Assembly: GCA_025331445.1 (NCBI GenBank)
Contig: JAIWNE010000035.1
Location: 231,836 to 295,835, forward strand
DNA from: Blakeslea trispora
Taxonomy: Eukaryota; Mucoromycota; Mucoromycetes; Mucorales; Choanephoraceae
Length of the DNA stretch: 64,000 bases
Direction: 5' to 3'
In this document: piece after piece, positions 1 to 11,630 of the stretch
Numbering within the stretch: position 1 is the stretch's first letter
Layout: each line of letters begins with the position of its first letter
Made by a program: the position numbers and the translations under genes
The notes under the pieces: generated by a model
What the model was told of the DNA's origin: nothing
What the model saw: the letters and a program-made list of their open reading frames with translations, nothing else
Database searches by the model: none

Positions 1-639
1 TGCGTGTTTCCTAAACAGCAAAGTTAAATTGATAAAACATAGTTTATGGATGCAAGCAACTTACGACCAAAGCATCGTAATGACGCATTTGTGTTTGCAA
101 GACGGCAAAGTCACGAAGGATATTGATGTCGTTCTTGTTGAATTTGAGTGCGTTAGCATAACATTTAGCTGCTTCTTCATAATTCTTGTCAGCACGATAC
201 AAAAGACCATAGACATGCCAACCTTGAAATCGAGCAATTAGTTCAGTAAGAAAAAATCCTTATGTGATAGATACTTTACAGATATGAGAGGTCAAGTCTT
301 TCAAAAGACCCTTCTTGACATATTCATAACCTTCTTCCTTCTTTTCAAGGTTATTCAAAAACAAACCCTTCATGGCCAAGGTTTCTATTATGAGGAATAG
401 CAAAATAAGCATCCACTCTTTCTTGTACAAGAAAATACTTACCACCATGATCAGGATGAGTCTTGAGGATACTTTCAGCTAACTTCAAGCCCTTTTTATA
501 TTGACGAGACTCATAGTTTTTCTAAGTAGAAGTTGTTAACAAGAGAAAGAAAACAAAACGCGTTCCAAAACTAAACTACCAAAATGTTTCTGAAAACAGT
601 AGCTTCTCTAGGAGGAAGCTGTCTATTAGCACTAGCCAT
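1..639 (-). CDS. NAA15: N-terminal acetyltransferase A auxiliary subunit, 5' part (cut by window edge)
   Basis: Naa15/Nat1 is the TPR scaffold that anchors the catalytic Naa10 subunit to the ribosome in the NatA complex. The start at 639 gives [16 protein letters not shown], which fits the Naa15 N-terminus. Splicing joins [20 protein letters not shown] and [20 protein letters not shown], both hallmark TPR segments of Naa15, and then [17 protein letters not shown]. Four short introns are inferred from GT-AG sites and frame; the last exon in view resumes near position 12 with ETR, as in other Naa15 proteins. Only the first ~130 of an expected ~800-860 residues lie inside the window. The start is about 155 nt from the HSP104 stop codon, so its promoter must lie in or near the HSP104 3' UTR. 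Confidence 0.88.
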
Positions 640-794
640 GGTCTTTGTTTTCTCTTGAAGAAAATAAAAATAATCAAGAAAAGAAAGACCTCGAAAAAAA
701 TTGAAAAAGCCATAAGTGGCTGGGTCTAAAAATGTTTATAAGGCAAAATTCATTTTTTTCTTTATTTACAAAAAATTAAAAAAAGGGAGGGTAT

Positions 795-3461
795 TTAGTC
801 CATATCAAGTTCATCATCTTCATCCATAGGTTCAATGTATCCAGCTTCACTTTCGTGATTGCGTAAGAGTTCAATTTCACCATCCGCATTTACATCTACT
901 TGAGCTACTTCATTATTACGGATACCACCATCCAGAATCAACTTGGCCAATGGGTTCAAAATACGCTGTTGCACAAGACGATTCAATGGACGAGCACCAA
1001 AGATGGGTTCATAACCATTTGTTCCGAGCCATTGCTTGGCAGCATCAGAGACTTGCAAAGTAATACGACGATCTTTCATACGTTCTTGAATTTCTTGAAG
1101 ACGAACATCGACAATACCCACAATGTTGTTTTGAGAAAGACGGTTAAAGATGACCAATTCATCAATTCTGTTGGTGAATTCGGGACTGAAATGTTGACGT
1201 ACGATTTCCAAGATCTTTTCTTTCAAAAGGATAGTATCACCTGCATGATTGTCGACTAACAGACCAGAGCCCAAGTTGGAAGTCATGACGATGATTGAGT
1301 TACGGAAATCGATCTTGCGACCCTTGGAGTCATGAATAAAGCCTTCATCCAACACCTGTAAGAGAACATTGGCTACATCCTTATGGGCCTTTTCTAGCTC
1401 ATCCAGCAAGACAACAGAATAAGGCTTACGACGGACTTGTTCAAACAAACCGCCTTCTTCATGACCGACATAACCAGGAGGAGCACCAATCAATTTAGCC
1501 ACACTGTGTTGTTCCATCAATTCACTCATATCAATACGGATCATGTTACGAGCATCATCAAACAAGAATTCAGCCAGTGTCTTACAGAGTAAGGTCTTAC
1601 CGACACCTGTGGGACCCAAGAACATGAAGGAGGCCAAAGGTTTGTTGGGATCCTGAAGACCAGCCTTAGAGATACGGATAGCATTGGAGACAGCCTTGAT
1701 ACCAGCATCTTGACCAACAACTTTCTTTGCCAATTCAGATTCCATCGTCAAGAGCTTTTCACGCTCAGTCTTGGCCAAGTTTTGAACAGGAATACCGGTC
1801 CAGCGAGAGACAACTTCCATGATTTGTTCAGGACGCACCAGTTCAGACAACATGGTAGTGTCTGGGTTTTCATTGGCTGCTGCCTCACTCATCTTGCGTT
1901 GATATTGGACTTGGAGTTCGGCAATACGTTGTTCAACATCAGGAATAGCATAGAATTCAATATCGGCAGCTGTATCAATATCCTTGCGGTTCTTGGCTTC
2001 AATGGCTTTGGATCGAAGATCATCCAACTTTTGCTTCAAGTCACGGATTTGATCCAGACGTCCCTTAGTCATTTCATACTTGAGCTTCAATGGCTTCAAT
2101 TCTTCATCAATACGAGCGATTTCTTCAGTCACAGCCTGTAAACGTTCCTTGGAATCCTTGTTGTTCTTTTCCTTTTCCAGAGCCTTGGCTTCAATCTCGA
2201 GTTGGAAGCGTTTACGTTCAAGAACATCGATTTCTTCTGGCTTAGAGTCCAACTGGACACGGGTATTAGCAGCAGCCTCATCAATCAGATCAATGGCCTT
2301 ATCTGGCAAGAAACGAGTAGTGATATAACGGTCCGAGAGTTGAGCGGCTGTGACCAAACTAGAATCGGTAATCTTGACACCATGGTAGTTTTCATAACGT
2401 TCCTTGAGACCACGCAAGATGGAAATAGTGGCAGCCACAGAGGGTTCTCCTACATCCACCTTTTGGAAACGACGTTCAAAGGCTGGATCCTTTTCGATTT
2501 CACGGTATTCTGTAATGGTAGTAGCACCCACACAACGGAGTTCACCACGAGCCAACATGGGCTTTAACAAGTTGGCAGCATCCATGGAACCCTCAGCCTT
2601 ACCGGCGCCCAAGACAGTATGGATTTCATCAATAAACAGAATGACACCTTCCTTGGACTCCTTGACTTCTTTCAAAACGGCCTTCAAACGTTCTTCGAAT
2701 TCACCACGGTATTTAGCACCAGCAATCAAAGCACCCATGTCCAATGAAAACAACTTACATTGTAATGATTGAGGTACATCTCGTTCTACAATACGACGAG
2801 CCAGACCTTCTACAATAGCTGTCTTACCCACACCAGGTTCACCCACCAAGACGGGATTGTTCTTTGTACGTCTTGCCAACACACGAATCACACGACGAAT
2901 TTCATCATCACGACCAATAACTGGATCGAGTTTACCGGCCTGAGCCATCTGAGTGAGATCGATGGCATATTTAGCCAATGCCTCATAGACTTCTTCGGCA
3001 TTCTTTGAGTCGACTCGACGATTACCTCGGATCTGAGCAATAGCTGATTGAAGTGCCTTCTTAGAGATACCGGCGTCTTTGATGGGTTTGAAGATAGCAT
3101 CATCTTCTGTAAAGGCCAAGATGATATGATCCACTGAGATGAATGAATCCTTTTGATCTTTCATGTTCTTTTCAGCTGCACGTAAAAGTTTTGCTGTTTG
3201 AGGACCAATTGAGACTTCGACAGGTGCAGGATCTTGAGAAGGTAATTTGGTGAGCATGCGCTTGTATTCTCTTTCCACCAGACCGGGATCGGCACCAGCC
3301 TTTTCCAAGATAGATTTAAATAAGGGTGTTTCTTCTGTTTCGTCCAATAATGCACATGCAATATGTGCAGGCATAATTTGTGAGTTGCCAAAATCGCGAG
3401 CTAAAGCTTGAGCTTTTGCTAAAGCCTTTTCAACTTTGTCTGTAAAATTCATTCCACTCAT
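795..3461 (-). CDS. HSP104: Hsp104/ClpB disaggregase
   Basis: Single-exon 888-residue AAA+ chaperone, close to the ~900 residues of fungal cytosolic Hsp104. It has an N-terminal Clp repeat domain (about 1-150), NBD1 with Walker A GEPGVGKT at 207-214 and Walker B LFIDEIH, a charged coiled-coil middle domain (about 410-530), and NBD2 with GPTGVGKT and LLDELEKAH. The end is acidic (DEDDELDMD), as in the eukaryotic cytosolic form that binds Hsp70/90 co-chaperones; bacterial and mitochondrial ClpB lack this tail. It threads aggregated proteins through a hexameric pore with Hsp70/Hsp40. The upstream region has heat-shock-element-like GAA/TTC blocks. There is no mitochondrial presequence. The gene is intact and in a conserved setting, with the transposon island starting only ~270 bp upstream. 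Confidence 0.97.
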   Translation of the reverse strand: MSGMNFTDKVEKALAKAQALARDFGNSQIMPAHIACALLDETEETPLFKSILEKAGADPGLVEREYKRMLTKLPSQDPAPVEVSIGPQTAKLLRAAEKNMKDQKDSFISVDHIILAFTEDDAIFKPIKDAGISKKALQSAIAQIRGNRRVDSKNAEEVYEALAKYAIDLTQMAQAGKLDPVIGRDDEIRRVIRVLARRTKNNPVLVGEPGVGKTAIVEGLARRIVERDVPQSLQCKLFSLDMGALIAGAKYRGEFEERLKAVLKEVKESKEGVILFIDEIHTVLGAGKAEGSMDAANLLKPMLARGELRCVGATTITEYREIEKDPAFERRFQKVDVGEPSVAATISILRGLKERYENYHGVKITDSSLVTAAQLSDRYITTRFLPDKAIDLIDEAAANTRVQLDSKPEEIDVLERKRFQLEIEAKALEKEKNNKDSKERLQAVTEEIARIDEELKPLKLKYEMTKGRLDQIRDLKQKLDDLRSKAIEAKNRKDIDTAADIEFYAIPDVEQRIAELQVQYQRKMSEAAANENPDTTMLSELVRPEQIMEVVSRWTGIPVQNLAKTEREKLLTMESELAKKVVGQDAGIKAVSNAIRISKAGLQDPNKPLASFMFLGPTGVGKTLLCKTLAEFLFDDARNMIRIDMSELMEQHSVAKLIGAPPGYVGHEEGGLFEQVRRKPYSVVLLDELEKAHKDVANVLLQVLDEGFIHDSKGRKIDFRNSIIVMTSNLGSGLLVDNHAGDTILLKEKILEIVRQHFSPEFTNRIDELVIFNRLSQNNIVGIVDVRLQEIQERMKDRRITLQVSDAAKQWLGTNGYEPIFGARPLNRLVQQRILNPLAKLILDGGIRNNEVAQVDVNADGEIELLRNHESEAGYIEPMDEDDELDMD

Positions 3462-3601
3462 TGTTTGTATTATTCGCTTTCTAGTTGATTTATGTATACG
3501 TGAAAAAAAAAAGTAAAATGATAGAAAAAACTTGCATCACTTTTATATATCTTGTTCATGCTGCGTTTAAAAACTTCATGAGCCATAACTGGAAATCAAT
3601 G

Positions 3602-3663
3602 GAAGCAACTCGAAAAATCTAGAAACTCCGCTAGAAAAAGTGAGTATTTGCTGGAACATTCAA
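3602..3663 (-). promoter_or_regulatory. Candidate heat-shock elements upstream of HSP104
   Basis: GGAACATTCA at 3653-3662 matches the nGAAnnTTCn core of a heat-shock element. Further GAA blocks at about 3602, 3622 and 3633 form an imperfect array 140-200 bp upstream of the HSP104 start. The motif match is direct; control by Hsf1 is inferred from the gene's known heat induction in fungi. Confidence 0.5.
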
Positions 3664-3735
3664 GCAAAAACAGAAAACCTTCTTTATGAACGCACTTTCA
3701 AACATTGCATCAATTCTTAAATGATGTATAGAATA

Positions 3736-5236
3736 CACCTTTTCCGGAAAAAGATTGCACTTAGATTGCACTAGTAAAAAATTCGAATTGCGCTGACAAA
3801 AAATTCAGATTGTACGCTTGAAGAAAAGACATTGCATATTTCTTCAAAATAGATTGCATAAATGTGCAATCTCAAAGAGGTTCTTTGTTCAAGCATACTT
3901 GTAATTTAGAGTCAGAGTATCGACAGAAGCCACGAAGATCTTCCAAATAGACACTGTTGCAAGCATCAACTATTCTTGAAGTCAAAGTCTCCTCCTTCAG
4001 CAACCTCTCTCTCTTCACTTTACTCTTAACCACAGACCAGAACTGCTCAATTGGATTAAGCTCAGGGGAATAAGGTGGAAGATACACGCATCCATATCCT
4101 CTACTAACAATCAGCTTCTCAATCTGGTCTGAAATATGGATAGGAGCATTGTCCATAATAAGGTAATGCCCTTTGAATTGCTCATGTCGATCAAGTACAT
4201 CCAATGTATCAGAAATGAAATTGAAATAATGACCAAGAACAGTTCCTACTGTCTTTTTTGCCTTTGGCTCACCTGTGACCTTTCTTTTCTTTGAGCTTTC
4301 TTGATAGGGTGCTCTAACCTTCATGTTAATAACACCCTGCGACGATATTGCTCCCAAAATAGTGATTGTTCTAGCTCTCGTCTTTGGCTGAATAACAGTA
4401 GCTCGAGTACCCTTAGTTGACCAGGCCATAGTACGGCTCAAGCTGATATGGAAAGCAGACTCGTCAATGAAAACACAGTTGCTCATGAAGTTGATGTCTG
4501 TTTGTATCAAATTGGTTGCCCATTGAAAGCGTGCTTCAATGCTGCGAGGAGAATTTCTTTCTTTAGGTTCAAAGTGGGCTTTCTTAATTGTAAGAGCACA
4601 GTCATTGACCATAAAATCATGGACAGCAGTTTTTGCAATCTTGAGTCCTTCAAATTGGCTGGCGAGGCTTTCCATTGCTTCATTTACAGTGGCTCTAGGG
4701 TCTTCGCTGTATTTCTGAAGCAAGAAACCTTTGTGCTCCTCGTTGAGAATTTTTGGTCGCCCAACTTTCTTCTTCTCTTTTTCTTCTTCTTGAGCTAGCT
4801 CAGGTTGTTCAGTTCTCTTTTGAGCTGCGTCTTCCTCTTTCTTGAACCAATAGTGAGCGGTACGCTTAGGTACGTCCAACTCTTTTGCTGCTTCAGGAAC
4901 TGTATAGCCTTTAACGTAGACGAGGTGGAAAAAAGCGCTCCTTTTTCTCGTCACTATGTCTGGTGCATTTGCGCTGACTATGGCCTTGATCAGCGACAAT
5001 CTCGGCTTTGACAATTTTCATTTTCTCTAATCTTTCAGGAGGCTTCAAGTCCATGTAGGTATCATAGTTGGTGACGTCCTCAAGCGGAAACTGCTCGTTA
5101 TCAACTTCCATTTCAACTGGTTCATTGCCGTACTCATCAAACACACTGCCCTTTCCGTCTTCTTGAAAAAATTTGAGGCTCATTTTATATGTTTCTTGTA
5201 GTTCTGTTGGAGTGCAATCTATTTCCGGAAAAGGTG
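3736..5236 (-). mobile_element. DD34E Tc1/IS630-type DNA transposon, copy 1 (complete)
   Basis: A ~1.5 kb element bounded by inverted repeats: CACCTTTTCCGG at 3736 and its complement ending at 5236, each followed inward by an A-rich base and AGATTGCACT. TA precedes the left end, as expected for this superfamily, but GA follows the right end, so the target duplication is imperfect. It encodes the transposase at 3872-5183. Its coding part appears identical to copy 2 at 14265-15576 (same translations in both strands' frames), which implies recent movement. The two copies lie in opposite orientation about 9 kb apart. Confidence 0.88.
3872..5183 (-). CDS. DD34E transposase in two overlapping frames (copy 1)
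   Basis: The first frame (5183-4911) starts with an ATG and gives 90 residues, MSLKFFQEDGKGSV onward, acidic. The second frame (to 3872) gives 380 residues with a helix-turn-helix (GYTVPEAAKELDVPKRTAHYW, about 36-56), a lysine-rich linker, and a DDE_3-type catalytic core: D184 in VFIDESAF, D288 in LIMDNAPIH and E323 in PPYSPELNPIEQFW. There are 34 residues between the last D and E, as in Tc1 and IS630 families. The second frame has no ATG near its start (it opens with TTG just after a TGA; the first internal Met is residue 114), so expression would need a +1 shift from the first frame, which it overlaps by 104 nt. No plausible intron joins them. Confidence 0.85.
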
Positions 5237-5294
5237 GAAATAAACTTATTTTTGTAAAAGTATCGATGGAGTTGTGAGTAGGAAAGGATAACTA

Positions 5295-6413
5295 CTAAAA
5301 ATTAGCAGAGTCAGAGAGGAACGAGCGCTCGGCGAGGTGGCGCTCGACTTGCCAGCGAGTTTGCTGAAGAACTGCAGTATAAACGAAGGCGGTGTCATTG
5401 AAGATGAAGAGCCAATGAGCATGCCAAATTTCGGATAGAGCGATGATTAAGAGATAGTTCGCTGCAACACGAGATGAAGGCAGACTACGGATATTGGAGA
5501 AGTTTAGAGTGGAGAGGGCAGAGAAGATAAGATCAATAGTCGTATCTGGCCATAGAAATTCACGGATAAGATAGTCCTAGAAGAGAAACTTTTGTGGGCA
5601 TCGAAAGAAAAAGTGGAAAATGTCCTCGATATCAGAACAGAGGAGGCAGCTCGGTGGCGAGTTGAGGGAGCGAGAAAGGAAAAGGCGTGTGGGGACTTTT
5701 TGGAAAATGAGACGAAAAACAGTGTTCCGCTGGATGGTTGAGAGGGCGAGGGCCCAGAAGCGTTTCCATGAGGCTATGGTCATTTGAGGACGAAGGAGAA
5801 GGCGGTTGCTCGAGTGCACAGTGACTAAACGTCGGAAAGCCTTGGACGCTGATTTGGCAGAGACAAAATGTTGGTCATCCTCGCGAATAAAAAGCCTGTG
5901 TTTAAAGGCGAAAAAGTCCAGGGAACGACGGATTACTGATACATGCATAGGGTTGTAGAGGCTCAAAGAAGAAGGGGTCAAGCATTGAGAGAATACGGGT
6001 TCCAGAGAGCAAATATTGTTGGCCAAAGCTCGGTGAAGCTTACCACTGACTGTTCGGATAGACGTAGGAAGTTCCTCTCTAGGGATGGGTGTTAGGTAGT
6101 GGCCAAGAGGATGGTAACGGTACAAGTCGGATACCAAAGCATCACGGAGAATGGGAGACAGGCGAAACGTTGCACTAGGGATCACAACAGCTCGAAGCGG
6201 TAGGACTAGACATTCGAGAGAGTTGGGAATGTAAGTGAATTGGCGACGAGGTATGACATCCATTGTACGGCAGACCATGGAGACAGTAGTCAGGCTATTA
6301 CCAGAAGGGACATTGGGCCGAGCTCGAGGGAAGAGAAGGCCGACAAGTAACTGGGAAGAGTGGAAAGCATTGCGAAGAAAGTTATGCACCAAATGGTGGT
6401 CTGTGCGGGGGAA
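5295..6413 (-). pseudogene. LINE (non-LTR retrotransposon) 3' fragment
   Basis: A ~370-codon open stretch interrupted by one in-frame TAG at about 5577 and ending at 5295. The C-terminal half matches the zinc-binding region found after reverse transcriptase in many LINE ORF2 proteins: FWALALSTIQRNTVFRLIFQ, then CLLCSDIEDIFHFFFRCPQ (C-x2-C-x7-H-x4-C), then further aromatic-rich sequence. No reverse transcriptase core is present, which fits a 5'-truncated insertion. It lies directly next to DD34E copy 1. The family assignment rests on motif pattern; the exact clade is unknown. Confidence 0.7.
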
Positions 6414-6690
6414 TTATATTATATAATTATCAACTCACAGAACAAATAAAAAACATGATCTTTGGACCTCAGTTGCCCTACTCATTTTAACATAAGGAAT
6501 TGATTCCTGCCTTCTACCATAAACCTAAGGATACCCAACTTCGATTTTAAAAGTCTCTAATATGTTATAGTCGCCAGCCATCTAATTTTTGGGTCAACTA
6601 AATATGTCAAATTGAGCTTTACTAAATATAAGAGCATAAAGAATAAGAATGTGTTAGTTCTGTTGTGTGTAACAGTTTCTGACTGCTTGT

Positions 6691-6934
6691 TGTAATAGAC
6701 TGAGTTTCGATAAGATAATTTGTGTATAGATCAAGATAAAGATGATATTTTATTCAGATAAAACTGTGGATATTTATACTGTTCTAAAGGTGCTAAAATA
6801 TATAGATGGACTTAAACTGTAAGTTGTTAGGTTCTTGTCAGAGAGATGGTTCTTTACTATTTAACGTATAGATTCCTTAACGAGAAACATAACTGTTTAT
6901 AGAGCTGGTTCAACGTGATTGTTAAATCGTTACA
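6691..6934 (-). mobile_element. Solo LTR (244 bp) with 5-bp target duplication
   Basis: The segment starts TGTAA and ends TTACA, flanked on both sides by CTTGT (6686-6690 and 6935-6939). Read on the minus strand it has an LTR layout: a TATA box (AGTATAAATA, near 6770) followed by an AATAAAA signal near 6750. No retrotransposon genes are next to it, so it is a solo LTR left by recombination. Confidence 0.8.
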
Positions 6935-7031
6935 CTTGTGCAGTCACACAAAGTTAAAGAAACAAAAGCTATTCGCACGACTTTATGCGCCCACAAGTTT
7001 GCCTATTCAACGCGTCTCGATTGTTCTTTTT

Positions 7032-7140
<109 letters not shown>

Positions 7141-7242
7141 CTCTATTGTTTACACTGAATACTTATTTTACTTCTCTTTCCAAAGCTTTATCAATTTCTT
7201 ATCATATTATTTTTATTTCGTTCTCTCTGCTCTTAAATCAAG

Positions 7243-9344
7243 ATGCCCAATTTGACTCGAGGTAAAAATATCTACAAATTGGTTTGCTTTGATTACTAAA
7301 AATATTTAATAGCCTTAAATGAGTATATCAGCAGCAACACTCAAGCTAACCTGAAAGAGTTTATTTTTCAAAGCCTTCCTTCTTTTGCTTCACACGAATT
7401 TGAAACAGAAGAAGCCCTAAGAACTAAATTGAAAGGCAAATTCGCAGAAATGTATCAAAAAACGTTATCCTGATAGCGAAATGCCAGCCACTAATTACAA
7501 ACAATCTTTCTGGACAAACCTCTTCTACTACAACAAGGTTTTAATTTCTTGACAATAATAAGAAGCGATTAAAAGCTAACTTCCATCTTTGAACAGAAAA
7601 CTCCGCCATCAGTCAGATCAATGATCTTTAAATGGTATTATTTGTTGGTAAGTGAAGTTTACAAAGATGATCAAGCTGAGTCATTAGTATCTAACACTTT
7701 TATATATCGAAAATCACGTAGTTTGAAGGCAAGAATGATGACTTTTATGAGCAAAACAAGCAGGTGATTGAGCAGTTCTTGGAGTCTAAGACCAGCCATC
7801 CCAAGACACTATTTGACAAGATGAGCATTAAAATGCTCAAAGATTTCAATCATTTGAAAAACAATGACAGAAATGTTCTTAAGTAAGCGAATTTCTAAGT
7901 ACATCAATATACTTTATCTGACTGACTGACTTTTTGTGCAGGCTCTCAATGTCTTACATTGTTAGTACGCTGAATGGTGACGATGAAGTCTACAGAAAAT
8001 ACATTGACAATGATTTCTTCTGGGAAATTGTTAATAAATGTGTTTACCAGCCTTTGAATTATGTAACAGAAGAAGAGAAGGCTGAAATCAAAAAAGTCTG
8101 CAACAGCATCATCAAGGTACCATTAATGTTTACACTTTGTTTGTCTTCATGTATTGAATTCTCATAAAAAAAATAGGAAGCCAAGCGCAGCATAAGTTCT
8201 GGTGTTGTAGCTGTGCTCAAGGAGCAACTGAAGTTAGCAGAAGAAGAAAAGAGAGACTCTCTCGTTTACCAAGCATTGCAGGCAATGAGCTATCTGTAAG
8301 TATCATTGGATTTTATTGATAAATTTCTATTCAATTTTTTGCACACAAGTCACGACATGCAAAAAGAAAGGTTGACGACCATTACTACATCTTTTCCTCA
8401 TAAATCGCCTCAGTTAACCTCTTCAAAACTACATCTTCTAACATAAAGTTTTACACTTATTCTAGGTTGAATGGGTTCGAAGTCTGGCCAAAGACGGCAA
8501 AAGAGTCTGAAGCTCAGAAAGTGAGCCGAATTAATGATTTGATAAATATTTTTTTCAAAGATTGCTCACTGAACACAAAGATGTAAGTGCGACAGTTGCT
8601 TTGCTAGTATTTGTATTTATTTATTTATTTTTTAGTGGAGAGACGATTGGTGATGCAACCAAGCATGCCTGTGTGTTCAACGAGAGCAACTTCTCGAGCA
8701 ACTCTGCCTCTGCCTCTGCCTCTGCTCTCTCTGCTCTCTCTGCTTCTGCTATTTCTTCCAGCAATTCTGGAAGAAAAATCGATCTTATTGTCAAAGATGA
8801 CAAATGTTTTGAGTTGGCGTTTTGTGAATTCAAAGCTGAAAACAAAAAGACGACCACCAACCACCAACAAGGCAAGACTTTGAGGTTAAGCCTCACAATT
8901 CTTGAAGAAATGAAGAAGCTCTTCGTCGATGAGCAAGTAATTTCTTTTGTTTGGACAGGTAAGTGATTAACATGGATTATCTAATAGCTATAACTCATAT
9001 ATAACAAAAGGACCTTTTGGTGCTTTCTTCTCCCTCCAAGAAAGTCAAGACATCTTTGTTGCTCGGTTCGCTGAACCATTTATTATACCAATTGAATTAG
9101 TACAATTGGATGAAGACGTTTGCGACACCTTTGTCACCCTGTTGAATTGGAAGGTAATATTCAAAGAAGACCATATATTTTTATTCAATACAAATAACAC
9201 TTCTCTTTAAATCAAATAGCGCCACTTGCTTTCTATCAGTGAGAAAGTAAGAGTCGCAAAGAGTAAGCCAGTCAGAAGAGAGGCTGAGTACCCTAACGTA
9301 TGCTTTACGGTCTGCAACCAGAAGAGGAGAAAAAGAAGTGATTG
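7243..9344 (+). CDS. Uncharacterised intron-rich protein with PD-(D/E)XK-like motif; one apparent frameshift
   Basis: Ten exons can be joined with GT-AG introns (exon bounds about 7243-7261, 7313-7537, 7597-7647, 7722-7882, 7942-8116, 8177-8295, 8466-8582, 8636-8958, 9011-9153, 9220-9344). The protein starts MPNLTRALNEYISSNTQANL and ends with basic CNQKRRKRSD. A block at 8757-8855, GRKIDLIVKDD followed by LAFCEFKAENK, resembles the D...ExK core of PD-(D/E)XK nucleases; a Ser/Ala-rich low-complexity stretch precedes it. Exon 2 shifts frame at an A6 run (7457-7462); with one A fewer the frame would run through to the next exon. Nothing here names a function. The layout resembles lineage-expanded Mucorales gene families, which is inference. 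It lies inside the mobile-element island. Confidence 0.6.
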
Positions 9345-9637
9345 ATCTTGCTCTCTTTTTTTCTGTGATTTGTTGTTGTTGTTGTTGTTGTTGTTGTTGC
9401 TTTTTCCTGTCTCTTGTCCGTGTCTTTTTTTTCCTTAATTATGAATACCATTGTAAATATATTTATTTTTATTTATACCATTACCTCAAACTATGTCTAC
9501 AGCCTGCTTACTTAAAAGTAACTTAAGTCGGCAGTTGATTAAACCTTCTAATCGGCAGGAAGATTTGATAGTGGAAGTCAAATGGCTTGTGTTTTCAAGT
9601 GCACGAATAATTTCGAGAAACCCTGTAATTTAAGTTA

Positions 9638-9659
9638 AAATCGACAACGTTGTCGATTT
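9638..9659. promoter_or_regulatory. Perfect 22-bp palindrome
   Basis: Eleven bases, AAATCGACAAC, are followed at once by their exact reverse complement. It ends 25 bp before the ATG at 9685. This is a possible dimer binding site or cruciform; no known factor is assigned. Confidence 0.6.
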
Positions 9660-9684
9660 GTTTCTGTTTCGCTTTACTAATAAA

Positions 9685-10876
9685 ATGGCAGGTAAAATGT
9701 ATGTGTATATATTTTGTTTTATTCACTGCTAACTTTATTTTAAAAGATAACGATCTTTTGCAATTTGTTATTCCACACAAGCATCGACCTGGAACAGATT
9801 TAATGACTAAGCTAATGCTTCAAGATTCAAGAATTATGAACCTAATATTAAAAACGCTAATAGGTACACTAAAAAATATAAAAGCGTTGTCTCCATACCA
9901 ACTAAAAATAATAAAATAGGTCGAAATGCTGAAGATAAATATATTAGCGCTTCATGTGAATGGATTGATGGCCGCCATGCAGATGTTTTATATATTCCTA
10001 AAGATTCAGTAACAGAAGCTCTTCCACCTGTTATTGTCGAAATACAAAATACAGTTGACAAGACTTTCATTCGCCGTCTTATGAAATATTGTGGACATAT
10101 CATCGATAAATACCATGTGGAGCCAATTGCTTTGACTATATGTGTACATGAAGTAAAAAAATCTGTCTTCTTTTTGAAACACCTAAAGCACATTATTTAA
10201 AGAGATTGCCATCCGACTGTTGGGCTCGAGAGCATTTTTTTGATGAGTAAAGCAACAATTTCGGACTTCCTAAACACCCCACTATCAGAGATGGTTGCAC
10301 TCGGATACGTATTAACAAAACAAGAAGCCTCACTGCTTAGTTTGGAGCACAGGGATGACCCAACAGTGAAGATGTTGTATGACATCTCCAGAGTAGCACT
10401 TGAACATGAAATACGAGATGAAGAAAGAACTGTTGAAGTATTGTTGAACGTCTGTAAAAACAACCAGGACCAATATAAAAGAATAATAGAGGCTAATTGA
10501 AGAGGACGGAAATGATTCAAAACGAGCACGAATATACGCAAATGATGGCCTGATCTACAATGAAACATGTATACGAAAATACACTAAGCAGCTTTCCGAT
10601 TCATCCATGCCAGAGCCTTTAGCGCTATCACTAACAGTTCAGGCAAGCAGCAGTAGCAAACCCACTCATAAAAGTCCATTGAGAATCATTGATCCAGACC
10701 CAAGAAAGACAGATATGGAATGGGTAAAAGAATTTGTTGAAGAATACAAGACTACAAAAAAGAGAATGAATTGGAAAACGTGCTTTGACGAGGGACGTAA
10801 TGCTGGTTATCTGGGAACATATTCAAATCCTCAAAGTCTTAAAAACACCTTTAACAAGCTTAATTCAAAACATTAG
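9685..10876 (+). pseudogene. Decayed gene of a second PD-(D/E)XK-like family
   Basis: Exon 1 (ATGGCAG) splices over a ~55 nt intron to 9747 onward. Continuous protein similarity runs across frames: CEWIDGRHADVLYIPKDS, then PPVIVEIQNTVDKTFIRRLM, which gives the D...E-x-Q arrangement seen in Rpn/transposase_31-type PD-(D/E)XK nucleases. Coding resumes in LNTPLSEMVALGYVLTKQEA and ends in a basic C-terminal part (RKTDMEWVKEFVEEYKTT) that may be a small DNA-binding helix bundle. At least four single-base shifts break it: near 9808, in an A7 run at 10155-10161, in a T7 run at 10235-10241, and near 10490. Nearby housekeeping genes are intact, so decay is more likely than poor sequence, though homopolymer indel errors remain possible. 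Confidence 0.6.
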
Positions 10877-11625
10877 TTATGTTTTATGTCATTTTGTTTC
10901 ATTCATACCAACACTCTATCCCTCATCCATTTATTATAATAACAATAGTAAATAAAATATCTCTTGATCTACCGTACATATTAAAATTGACTACAAAGTG
11001 ATATCTTTGATTCTTGTTTGCCTATGGAAGACAAGCTGGCCAAATTGTAAGCAGCCAAAATGCTTCAAATGTGGTAAGACTGAAGGTTGAATGTACTAAA
11101 AATTTTCTTGATTCGCTGGTAAACAATTTGAATGCAATAAGAAAATCTTGATTGGTTACATATGAGTCTTCATAGAAGCTGGAGTTTTAAACGCAAATCA
11201 CTGATACCTTCCACCCAGGCTCGTCCCCGTACCACAGTGGTTATGACCATAGCTTACTAAAACTAGAGATCCAGATTTCAATTCCTCCTCGCCGCAAACA
11301 TCTGCTTGTTAGTCGATTTCCCTTCCCTCACACACCTCAGGGTTTTTAATGCCACTGTCTAGTTCGCGGTAGTAGTTGTTGACGAGCAAAAAAACGAATT
11401 ATGAATAATTGCGGTGTCCGCCTAGGTTGAAATAAGCATGAACCCTTTACTGCCACATAAAAAGTCTTAGCCTACCAATTAGAGTGATTTAGTTTCTCCT
11501 CTTCCCTATCTCCCCCTACTATAGATAGTATGTTTTTCGCCCGCCACCGTTTCCTTTCCCATCACTACCCATAACATCTCCAGACAATTATTGAGCTTGC
11601 CCGGGCAAAAACAGTATAAGAATAC
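10877..11625. other. Intergenic, with a degenerate tRNA-like relic
   Basis: No coding potential is seen. At 11230-11247 TACCACAGTGGTTATGAC resembles a tRNA D-arm/A box, and at 11275-11285 ATTTCAATTCC resembles a B box, with tRNA-like spacing. The acceptor and anticodon stems do not fold cleanly, so this is at most a tRNA relic or tRNA-derived SINE head. Confidence 0.3.
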
Positions 11626-11630
11626 TACGT

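Noticed and set aside
900..3391. Several 70-140 codon frames opposite or overlapping HSP104
   Set aside because: They are shadows of a highly conserved coding gene and have no family pattern.
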